Assembly (NCBI GenBank): GCA_027083715.1
Contig: JALWNR010000229.1
Location: 1-5,479, forward strand
Source: Bacteroidales bacterium
GTDB lineage: Bacteria; Bacteroidota; Bacteroidia; Bacteroidales; NBLH01
DNA: 5,479 nt
Direction of reading: 5' to 3'
The position numbers and the translations under genes were made by a program. Of this stretch, positions 1 to 4,914 are shown one piece after another. Each line of letters opens with the position of its first letter. Positions within the stretch are counted from its first letter, which is position 1. The notes beneath the pieces are model-generated. The model was not told where the DNA came from and searched no databases. It saw only the letters and a program-made list of their open reading frames with translations.

Positions 1-16
1 TCATAATATTAAAATA

Positions 17-24
17 TATTTTTG
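17..24 (+). promoter_or_regulatory. Bacteroidota-type -7 promoter box upstream of tatD
   Basis: The sequence TATTTTTG matches the Bacteroidota housekeeping sigma-factor -7 consensus TAnnTTTG. It lies 25 bases before the ATG of the TatD-family gene, which leaves room for a leader of roughly 20 bases. The matching -33 element (TTG/TTTG) would lie about 20 bases further upstream, outside the window, so only half of the promoter can be judged. It probably drives both the hydrolase and the asparaginase gene. Confidence 0.5.
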
Positions 25-49
25 CCGCTAAAATAAATAGAACTTTAAA

Positions 50-820
50 ATGTTTTTAATTGATACACACGCTCATTTATTTCTAGAGCAATTTGATGAT
101 GATAGAGACCAAACAGTACAAAATGCAATAGATAACGGAGTTAAAAAAATATTTTTACCGGATATTGACAGCTCTACAACTGCATTGGTTCTTGAAATGG
201 CAAAAAAATATCCTGATATTTGTTTCCCGATGATTGGTTTGCATCCCACTTCGGTAAAAGAGAATTTTAAAGACGAATTAAAGCATGTGGAATATATGCT
301 TGAAAAAGAGAAATACTATGGAATTGGAGAAACAGGTATTGATCTTTATTGGGATAAAACATTTTTAAAAGAACAGATTGAGGTTTTTCGTTTTCAAATT
401 AATTTGGCAAAAAAAACAGCTTTACCTTTAATTATTCATGCTCGCGAATCTTTTGATGAAATTTTTTCAATAATTGATGAGTTAAACGATGATACATTAA
501 AAGGGATCTTTCATAGTTTTACCGGCAATAAAGCTCAAGCCCGTAAAATATTATCCTACAAAGGATTTAAAATAGGAATTGGGGGTATCGTAACATTCAA
601 AAACTCTAAGTTGCCCGAAGTGGTTAAAGAAATAGGTTTGGAACATTTAGTTTTAGAAACGGATTCGCCTTACCTTGCACCAACTCCCAAACGAGGAAAA
701 CGTAACGAAAGTGCTTATTTACTATTTATCGCAGAAAAAATAGCAGAAATATATAATGTAGATTTACAAACAGTGGCTAATATTACTACTAAAAATGCAG
801 AGGTTTTATTTGGATTATAA
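50..820 (+). CDS. TatD family metal-dependent hydrolase (putative DNase)
   Basis: A 256-residue protein, full length for the TatD family of amidohydrolase-fold TIM-barrel enzymes. Characterised members are cytoplasmic, metal-dependent 3'-5' DNA exonucleases linked to DNA repair or DNA degradation. The expected metal-site motifs are all visible in order: DTHAH (residues 5-9), GLHP (63-66), GETGID with the bridging Glu at 94, IIHAR with His130, HSFTG with His155, and LETDSPYLAP with Asp205. The RGKRNE signature follows at 215-220. The start is the first ATG in frame, places the DTHAH motif at the usual distance from the N terminus, and follows an A-rich leader instead of a Shine-Dalgarno sequence. 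The asparaginase gene begins 36 bases downstream, so the two are probably cotranscribed. The family is certain; which member (TatD, YcfH-like or YjjV-like) and the true substrate cannot be told from sequence. Confidence 0.95.
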   Translation: MFLIDTHAHLFLEQFDDDRDQTVQNAIDNGVKKIFLPDIDSSTTALVLEMAKKYPDICFPMIGLHPTSVKENFKDELKHVEYMLEKEKYYGIGETGIDLYWDKTFLKEQIEVFRFQINLAKKTALPLIIHARESFDEIFSIIDELNDDTLKGIFHSFTGNKAQARKILSYKGFKIGIGGIVTFKNSKLPEVVKEIGLEHLVLETDSPYLAPTPKRGKRNESAYLLFIAEKIAEIYNVDLQTVANITTKNAEVLFGL

Positions 821-856
821 GCTTGATAATCATTAAATTTATGTTTTTTTAAAAAA

Positions 857-1900
857 ATGAATAAACAACCTTCAATACTATTAATTTATACCGGTGGAAC
901 TATTGGAATGATTAATGATCCGGAAACAGGAGCTTTGCGTGCATTTGATTTTGATCATATTTCAGCAAAAGTACCGGCTTTAAAAAGATTTGGTTACAAA
1001 ATACATAGTATTTCATTTGATAAACCCATTGATTCATCCGACATTCATCCGGAGGTCTGGATAAAACTGGCTAAAATTATTCAGGAAAATCATGATAAAT
1101 ACGATGGTTTTGTTATTTTGCACGGAACAGACACCATGTCTTATTCTGCATCTGCCCTGAGTTTTATGCTGGAAAACTTGCATAAGCCGATAATTTTCAC
1201 CGGCTCACAACTCCCCATTGAGACTATCAGAACTGATGGTAAAGAAAACATCATTACATCTATAGAAATTGCAGCTGCCAGACGAAACGGAAAACCTGTA
1301 GTACCTGAAGTATGTATTTACTTTGAAAATTATTTATATAGAGGGAACCGGACACGCAAATATAATGCAGAATATTTTGATGCTTTTGAATCACCCAATT
1401 ATCCACCTTTGGCAAATGTTGGGATACATATTAAATATAATTATGATGCCATTCATTATCCTAAGCATGACAAACTCATTAAAATTAATAAAAAATTAAA
1501 TGCTAATATTGGTATTTTAAAATTGTTTCCGGGAATTAAAAAAGAATTTGTACAAGCAGTTTTATCGGCAAAAGGACTAAAAGCCATTGTAATGGAAACT
1601 TTTGGCTCTGGAAACGGACCAACGGATGATTGGTTTATCAACTTATTAAAAGAAGCCGTTGATAATGATATAATTATCTTAAACATCACACAATGCAATG
1701 CTGGAAGTGTAGAGCTGGGAAGATATGAAACCAGTGCACGTTTTTCGGAAATTGGAGTGGTGAGCGGTGGTGATATGACTACCGAAGCAGCCATTACTAA
1801 ATTGATGTTTTTACTGGGACAAGATTTAAATATTTCAGAGGTAAAAAGTTATTTGCAAAGGTCAATCGCCGGTGAAATAACATTAACAAATGATTATTAA
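857..1900 (+). CDS. ansA: Type I (cytoplasmic) L-asparaginase
   Basis: A 347-residue protein, close in length to E. coli AnsA (338). It hydrolyses L-asparagine to L-aspartate and ammonia. Both catalytic threonine motifs are present: TGGTIGM (residues 12-18, nucleophile Thr15) and HGTDTM (89-94, Thr91 and Asp92). Other features of the type I class are TGSQLP (115-120), YRGNRT (161-166), the TQC triplet (278-280), which aligns with the allosteric asparagine-site region of E. coli AnsA, and SGGDMTTEAAITKL (303-316). No signal peptide is seen, which fits the cytoplasmic type I class and argues against the secreted type II. The start at 857 puts the TGGTIGM motif at the normal distance from the N terminus; a run of seven T and seven A residues precedes it and there is no Shine-Dalgarno. 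Probably in one operon with the tatD-like gene. The enzyme call is firm; whether it is allosteric is inference. Confidence 0.95.
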   Translation: MNKQPSILLIYTGGTIGMINDPETGALRAFDFDHISAKVPALKRFGYKIHSISFDKPIDSSDIHPEVWIKLAKIIQENHDKYDGFVILHGTDTMSYSASALSFMLENLHKPIIFTGSQLPIETIRTDGKENIITSIEIAAARRNGKPVVPEVCIYFENYLYRGNRTRKYNAEYFDAFESPNYPPLANVGIHIKYNYDAIHYPKHDKLIKINKKLNANIGILKLFPGIKKEFVQAVLSAKGLKAIVMETFGSGNGPTDDWFINLLKEAVDNDIIILNITQCNAGSVELGRYETSARFSEIGVVSGGDMTTEAAITKLMFLLGQDLNISEVKSYLQRSIAGEITLTNDY

Positions 1901-1935
1901 TGCGTTAAAACTTTTTTATTTGAAAAAAAACCTTT

Positions 1936-1943
1936 TATATTTG
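1936..1943 (+). promoter_or_regulatory. Perfect TAnnTTTG -7 box with no gene directly downstream
   Basis: TATATTTG fits the Bacteroidota -7 consensus exactly. The nearest upstream TTTG (1919-1922) is only 13 bases away, shorter than the usual spacing of about 19-23, so the -33 partner is unclear. Transcription from here would begin near 1950 and run about 250 bases before reaching tRNA-Ser. It could be a distal tRNA promoter, a small-RNA promoter, or a chance match in A/T-rich DNA. Confidence 0.35.
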
Positions 1944-2131
1944 TCATACAAAAATAGGAACTGAGCCAATATTAAGTTATTGAAGAATTATAGTGTTTTG
2001 TGTATTAGTGTTTTAAACAAAACAATGATTGTTATGATAAAAATAGTTATTAATATGGTTTAGTAGATAATCACTGTTATTTGTGTAGCAATTAAAAATG
2101 TGTTGTTAAAAAGAAAAGGTATAATTATTGA

Positions 2132-2145
2132 ATGAAAATTTTCAT
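2132..2145. repeat. 14-base perfect palindrome
   Basis: ATGAAAATTTTCAT reads the same on both strands. It lies 17 bases before the probable tRNA -7 box, covering the place where a -33 element would be. A palindrome of this size could be an operator for a dimeric regulator, but A/T-rich DNA produces such palindromes by chance, so no function is assigned. Confidence 0.25.
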
Positions 2146-2161
2146 AATAGATTTTTTTTTA

Positions 2162-2169
2162 TAATTTCG
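2162..2169 (+). promoter_or_regulatory. Probable -7 box of the tRNA-Ser promoter
   Basis: TAATTTCG differs from TAnnTTTG at one position. It lies 33 bases before the mature 5' end of tRNA-Ser, which allows a short 5' leader of about 25 bases to be removed by RNase P. No good TTG appears at the expected -33 distance, so the assignment rests on the box and its position. Confidence 0.4.
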
Positions 2170-2202
2170 GCACGTAAAATTGTCCTTCGTATAGGTCATT
2201 AA

Positions 2203-2290
2203 GGAGAGGTGGCCGAGTGGTCGAAGGCGCACGCCTGGAAAGTGTGTATACCTCAAAAGGGTATCGTGGGTTCGAATCCCACTCTCTCCG
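2203..2290 (+). tRNA. tRNA-Ser (anticodon GGA)
   Basis: The full cloverleaf folds by hand. The acceptor stem GGAGAGG (2203-2209) pairs with TCTCTCC (2283-2289), including one G-U pair. The D arm has a GCC/GGC stem (2212-2214 and 2226-2228). The anticodon stem CACGC/GTGTG (2230-2234 and 2242-2246) encloses the loop CTGGAAA, giving anticodon GGA at 2237-2239. A long variable arm (2247-2265) with a UACC/GGUA-type stem marks it as class II, as expected for serine. The T arm is GTGGG-TTCGAAT-CCCAC (2266-2282). The discriminator is G73 (2290), the serine identity base. The next bases are CAG, so CCA is not encoded and must be added after transcription. It reads the codons UCC and UCU. The exbB-like gene starts 68 bases downstream with no evident terminator between. 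Confidence 0.97.
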
Positions 2291-2358
2291 CAGAACATAG
2301 GATATAATTAAAATAAATAATAAGTATTAATTAAATTTAAAAATTCAAAAGATCGACT

Positions 2359-3183
2359 ATGAAAAAATTTTTTGCGCTTGTAGCCATAATCGGGATGCTC
2401 TTAGGAGCAAATACTGTTGTGTATGCTCAAAATGAACAGGATACAACTCAGAACGAAACTGTTGATCAAACGGTACAAGACTCTGTACCTGCCACTACTG
2501 TTGATGAAGCAACAACAGAAGTAAAAGAAGGCTTACAGGAAGGTGAAGTACCCATGCATCAACAAATTAAAAAGAAATTTATTGAAGGTGGTGCTTCATT
2601 TATGACCACAGTTTTATTGGCACTTATTCTTGGTTTGGCAATTGCTATTGAAAGAATTATTTATTTGAATTTAGCAAGTACCAATACTAAAAAATTATTA
2701 AGTAACATTGAGACTGCATTAGACGAAGGTGGTATTGAGGCGGCAAAAGAAGTTTGTCGTAACACAAGAGGCCCTGTTGCAAGTATTTTCTATCAAGGAC
2801 TTGACCGTTCTGACGAAGGTATTGATATGGTTGAAAAATCAGTTATTGCATACGGAAGTGTTCAAATGGGACTTTTGGAAAAAGGCTTATCTTGGTTGGC
2901 TTTATTTATTGCCTTAGCTCCTATGCTTGGATTTATGGGTACTGTTATCGGTATGATTGATGCATTTGACTCAATTCAGGCTGCAGGTGATATTTCTCCG
3001 GCATTGGTTGCAGGTGGTATTAAAGTTGCTTTGATTACAACCGTTTCCGGTTTGATTGTTGCAATTATCCTTCAAATTTTTTATAACTATATCGTATCTA
3101 AGGTAGATAGCATTGTAAACCAAATGGAAGATGCTTCTATTTCATTAATCGATATTTTAGTAAAATACAATACTAAAAAATAA
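2359..3183 (+). CDS. exbB: ExbB/TolQ/MotA-family proton channel subunit with signal peptide and periplasmic extension
   Basis: A 274-residue inner-membrane protein, likely the pentameric proton-channel subunit that works with ExbD to turn proton motive force into mechanical work, classically for TonB. Residues 1-23 look like a signal peptide: MKKFF, a hydrophobic core, then VYA before QNEQ. Residues 24 to about 70 are acidic and rich in T, E, Q, V and D, with almost no positive charge. Three membrane helices follow at about 80-103, 177-202 and 222-246, with the long cytoplasmic segment between the first and second, as in ExbB. The family core is clear: APMLGFMGTVIGMI (187-200) and GGIKVALITTVSGLIVAI (219-236), with the helix Thr residues 195 and 227/228. 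No Shine-Dalgarno is seen. A weak -7-like TAAATTTA at 2332-2339 may give it its own start; otherwise it is read through from tRNA-Ser. TolQ-like function is possible, but the ExbD neighbours and Bacteroidota context favour ExbB. Confidence 0.93.
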   Translation: MKKFFALVAIIGMLLGANTVVYAQNEQDTTQNETVDQTVQDSVPATTVDEATTEVKEGLQEGEVPMHQQIKKKFIEGGASFMTTVLLALILGLAIAIERIIYLNLASTNTKKLLSNIETALDEGGIEAAKEVCRNTRGPVASIFYQGLDRSDEGIDMVEKSVIAYGSVQMGLLEKGLSWLALFIALAPMLGFMGTVIGMIDAFDSIQAAGDISPALVAGGIKVALITTVSGLIVAIILQIFYNYIVSKVDSIVNQMEDASISLIDILVKYNTKK

Positions 3184-3186
3184 TTT

Positions 3187-3235
3187 GCTTTGAAGCTTTT
3201 TACCTAAATAAGGTATTTTTCATTTTTTTCAAAGC
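3187..3235 (+). promoter_or_regulatory. Nested intergenic hairpin between exbB and the next gene
   Basis: An outer perfect 8-base pair arm GCTTTGAA (3187-3194) and TTCAAAGC (3228-3235) encloses a second stem TACCT/AGGTA (3201-3205 and 3211-3215) with a five-base loop, followed by ATTTTTC. The inner stem plus T-run resembles a weak or leaky intrinsic terminator. It could lower expression of the genes after exbB or protect the 3' end of an exbB transcript. The structure is read from sequence; the role is inferred. Confidence 0.45.
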
Positions 3236-3258
3236 TAAATATATTAAAAAATTATCGT

Positions 3259-3726
3259 ATGAATAATATATCAAAAATAACTTCAGTTTTGCTTTACGTA
3301 CTTATGGGTATATCCGTAATTTTACTCATAATGTTTGCAAAAGCAACTGCCGGAATTGAGGAAGGAACTGATTTTGATACGCAAATAGAATTGTACGGGA
3401 GTACTTTAGATATGTTCATGTATTGGGCATATATTCTATTGGGTATTGCTGCTGCTGCTGCAATTATATTTCCCTTAGTAAAAATGTTTACACAACCTAA
3501 AGAGGCTGTTAAAACATTAATATCTATTGGTATAATTGCCGTTGTAGTATTCATTGCTTATACAATGGCCGATGATACAGTACTTAATCTTCCGGGCTAT
3601 GAAGGAAAAGATAATGTTCCGGGAACCTTAAAGTTTGCTGGAACATTGCTTAATACAGCCTATTTGTTGATTACTATTGCTATAGGAAGTATCCTTTATG
3701 ATGGTATTTCAAAAGTTTTTAAATAA
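3259..3726 (+). CDS. Uncharacterised four-helix membrane protein within the exbB-exbD operon
   Basis: A 155-residue, strongly hydrophobic protein that I cannot assign to a named family. Four membrane helices are visible at about 8-28, 53-76, 86-104 and 126-147. The short middle loop (75-85) carries three lysines, while loop 1 (29-52) and loop 3 (105-125) are acidic. By the positive-inside rule this predicts both termini in the cytoplasm and two acidic periplasmic loops. No signal peptide, catalytic motif or metal-binding cluster is seen, and a run of Ala (64-68) lies inside helix 2. It sits 75 bases after exbB and 52 bases before exbD1 on the same strand, with a hairpin in each gap. The location and topology suggest an accessory subunit or assembly factor of the ExbB/ExbD complex, but this is inference from context only. 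That it is a real gene is supported by its full-length frame, membrane design and operon position. Confidence 0.85.
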   Translation: MNNISKITSVLLYVLMGISVILLIMFAKATAGIEEGTDFDTQIELYGSTLDMFMYWAYILLGIAAAAAIIFPLVKMFTQPKEAVKTLISIGIIAVVVFIAYTMADDTVLNLPGYEGKDNVPGTLKFAGTLLNTAYLLITIAIGSILYDGISKVFK

Positions 3727-3734
3727 ATAATCCG

Positions 3735-3761
3735 GCTGCCTTGAAAATTAATTTGGGCAGC
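3735..3761 (+). promoter_or_regulatory. Intergenic hairpin upstream of exbD1
   Basis: GCTGCC (3735-3740) pairs perfectly with GGCAGC (3756-3761), with a further U-G pair inside and a G-U pair possible outside. The loop contains the self-complementary AAATTAATTT (3745-3754). This is one of the most G/C-rich patches in the local intergenic DNA, which makes the stem stand out. It ends 17 bases before the ATG of exbD1 and is followed by TTTAAATATTTT, not a clean T-run. It may be an RNA-processing or stability element, or a weak attenuator. Function is inferred. Confidence 0.45.
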
Positions 3762-3778
3762 TTTAAATATTTTCAATT

Positions 3779-4348
3779 ATGGCAAGACCTATTCAGGAAA
3801 TTAATGCAGGTTCAATGGCGGACATTGCTTTCTTGCTGCTCATTTTCTTTTTGGTAACAACTACCATGGACGTTGATTCGGGTATTACACGTAAATTACC
3901 ACCTATTCAGGAAAAACAAAAAAACGATGAAAAAATTAAAGAAAGAAACGTTTATGTGGTTTCCATTAACTATCATAATCAGGTGGCGGTTGAAGGTGAG
4001 TTAATGCCTGTTAATAAAATCTGTGATGGTGTTAAAGAATTCATTAAAAATCCGAACAATAACCCAAATCTTTCTGAAAAGAAAGAAAAAGATATTCCTC
4101 TTCTTGGAAAAATGATGGTTTCAAAAGGTGTGGTTTCTTTACAGAATGATAATGGTACATCATACAGTAAATACATTGAAGTTCAGAATGAGTTAGTTCG
4201 TGCTTTTAATGAATTACGTGATGAGTTTGCGATGAAACAATGGGGTAAAAAATATAAAGATTTATCAAAGGAGCAGCAAGACGCAGTTAAGAAAATTTAC
4301 CCAATGACAATATCAGAAGCTGAACCTAGAAATGTAGGAGGAAAATAA
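3779..4348 (+). CDS. exbD: ExbD-family proton channel subunit, long form (ExbD1)
   Basis: A 189-residue inner-membrane protein with one N-terminal helix (about 14-30) and a large periplasmic domain. The segment INAGSMADIAFLLLIFFL (8-25) is the ExbD signature. Asp15 corresponds to the essential membrane aspartate of E. coli ExbD (Asp25), the proton-carrying residue inside the ExbB pentamer. A linker, DVDSGITRKLPP (31-42), follows. It is longer than E. coli ExbD (141): residues about 88-130 and the C-terminal part with the basic stretch KQWGKKYKD (143-151) and YPMTISEAEP (164-173) extend the periplasmic domain. From memory this long form is normal in Bacteroidota. The start places the helix at the usual distance. 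The gene ends one base before the ATG of the second ExbD, and its last codons contain that gene's ribosome-binding site. Its role should be energising a TonB-type or related transducer with ExbB. Confidence 0.93.
   Translation: MARPIQEINAGSMADIAFLLLIFFLVTTTMDVDSGITRKLPPIQEKQKNDEKIKERNVYVVSINYHNQVAVEGELMPVNKICDGVKEFIKNPNNNPNLSEKKEKDIPLLGKMMVSKGVVSLQNDNGTSYSKYIEVQNELVRAFNELRDEFAMKQWGKKYKDLSKEQQDAVKKIYPMTISEAEPRNVGGK
4336..4341 (+). promoter_or_regulatory. Strong Shine-Dalgarno site for exbD2 inside exbD1
   Basis: AGGAGG lies eight bases before the ATG of the second ExbD gene, a full match to the anti-Shine-Dalgarno sequence at good spacing. It overlaps the Gly-Gly codons near the exbD1 C terminus. 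The other gene starts in this window have only A/T-rich leaders, so this site is unusual here. It suggests coupled translation of the two ExbD subunits, though the glycine codons could also produce it by chance. Confidence 0.6.
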
Positions 4349-4349
4349 T

Positions 4350-4814
4350 ATGGCTAGATTTAAACGTAAAGGAAAAGGCGGTATGCCTGCAATTTCAACA
4401 GCATCGTTACCGGACATTGTTTTTATGCTTTTGTTTTTCTTCATGGTATCAACTACTATGCGCGAAGTGGACTTAAAAATTAGAGTTCGCCTTCCGGAAG
4501 CAACTGAAATTAAAAAGCTTGAAAAAAAATCTCTGGTAAGTTATATTTATGTCGGTGCTCCGATTAAAGCTTATCAGGCAAAATTGGGTACAGAACCCAG
4601 ACTTCAGCTAAATGATGAAATTTCGGCTGTTTCGGATGTGGTAAACTATATTTCTGCTGAACGCGAAAAGATGGATGAAGCTGATATCCCATATATGACC
4701 ACATCAATTAAAGCTGATATGGATGTTAAAATGGGAATTATCACTGATATTAAACAAGAGTTAAGAAAGGCACAAGCCTTAAAAATAAATTACTCTACAA
4801 GAAAAAAAATGTAA
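4350..4814 (+). CDS. exbD: ExbD-family proton channel subunit, short form (ExbD2)
   Basis: A 154-residue inner-membrane protein with a basic cytoplasmic N terminus (ARFKRKGKGG), a single helix (about 20-36), and a periplasmic domain. The helix reads SLPDIVFMLLFFFMVSTTM (19-37). Asp22 sits at the position of the essential proton-carrying aspartate of ExbD. The C-terminal half, with TTSIKADMDVKMGIITDIK (107-125) followed by a helix-like QELRKAQALKINYST, matches the usual ExbD periplasmic fold, where a conserved Asp-containing strand precedes a helix. It differs clearly from ExbD1 in length and in the region after the helix, so the two are paralogues and not a recent duplication. It starts one base after the exbD1 stop with a strong Shine-Dalgarno, and is the last gene before the operon terminator. 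ExbD1 and ExbD2 may form a heterodimer in the ExbB pentamer; this is inference. Confidence 0.93.
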   Translation: MARFKRKGKGGMPAISTASLPDIVFMLLFFFMVSTTMREVDLKIRVRLPEATEIKKLEKKSLVSYIYVGAPIKAYQAKLGTEPRLQLNDEISAVSDVVNYISAEREKMDEADIPYMTTSIKADMDVKMGIITDIKQELRKAQALKINYSTRKKM

Positions 4815-4837
4815 ATTTATTTTTATAGATGATTTTT

Positions 4838-4870
4838 AAATAGGAGTTCATTTTTTGGACTCCTATTTTT
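4838..4870 (+). terminator. Intrinsic terminator of the exbB-exbD operon
   Basis: AAATAGGAGTTC (4838-4849) pairs with GGACTCCTATTT (4857-4868) as a 12-pair stem with one G-U pair and a seven-base loop of A followed by six T. The descending arm runs into TTTTTGTTT. It lies 24 bases after the exbD2 stop codon. This is the clearest terminator in the window and sets the operon end, separating it from modB. Confidence 0.85.
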
Positions 4871-4887
4871 GTTTATTATTAATTTTG
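4854..4887 (+). promoter_or_regulatory. Probable modB promoter (TTTG / TAnnTTTG)
   Basis: TAATTTTG at 4880-4887 is a perfect match to the Bacteroidota -7 box, and TTTG at 4854-4857 lies 22 bases upstream, within the usual -33 spacing range. Transcription would start near 4893-4895, about 20 bases before the modB ATG. The -33 element falls in the loop and arm of the upstream terminator, so terminator and promoter overlap. Confidence 0.5.
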
Positions 4888-4914
4888 AACTTTCATCTTT
4901 AATTAGTGTTGCTT

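Larger units (their letters stand above)
1901..2202. other. Intergenic region without a gene, with promoter-like and inverted-repeat elements
   Basis: This A/T-rich stretch separates the asparaginase gene from tRNA-Ser. No open frame of useful length is seen in it; the longest ATG-started frame noticed (2025-2063) has 12 codons. It contains a perfect TAnnTTTG box at 1936-1943, a direct repeat TAGTGTTTT at 1991-1999 and 2006-2014, a short hairpin TGTTTT/AAAACA at 2009-2024, an inverted repeat AACAAT-g-ATTGTT at 2021-2033, a 14-base perfect palindrome at 2132-2145, and the likely tRNA -7 box at 2162-2169. Function is unknown; a leader or small RNA is possible but not shown. Confidence 0.6.

Noticed and set aside
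844..857. T7-A7 tract just before the asparaginase start as a terminator or slippage site
   Set aside because: It lies outside the reading frames, has no stem, and such A-rich leaders are normal before Bacteroidota start codons.
1456..1794. Open frame of 112 codons on the minus strand inside the asparaginase gene
   Set aside because: It is fully antisense to a gene with intact catalytic motifs, has no recognisable domain, and is a shadow of the A/T-rich codon pattern.
1904..1936. Possible terminator after the asparaginase gene (T6 and A8 runs)
   Set aside because: The only pairing is a short all-A/T stem without a stable core, not enough to call an intrinsic terminator.
2025..2063. ATG-started frame of 12 codons in the spacer before tRNA-Ser
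   Set aside because: Too short, hydrophobic only because of A/T-rich codons, and without a ribosome-binding site.
2729..2917. Out-of-frame plus-strand open frame of 62 codons inside exbB
   Set aside because: It overlaps the well-supported ExbB core in another frame and has no independent start signal or known motif.
3294..3554. Minus-strand open frame of 86 codons opposite the four-helix protein gene
   Set aside because: The plus-strand frame has a clear membrane-protein design and operon position; the antisense frame is explained by it.
3979..4176. Minus-strand open frame of 65 codons inside exbD1
   Set aside because: Antisense to a conserved gene, with no family features.
2359..4814. Zorya-type (ZorAB) anti-phage motor or flagellar MotAB stator
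   Set aside because: There is no ZorC/ZorD-like gene, no OmpA-like peptidoglycan-binding domain, and the single-helix subunits carry the ExbD signature, so an ExbB/ExbD transport motor is the simpler reading.
2359..4814. Gliding or type IX secretion motor (GldL/GldM)
   Set aside because: GldL and GldM have different sequences and sizes (GldM is about 500 residues), and no gldK or gldN is nearby.
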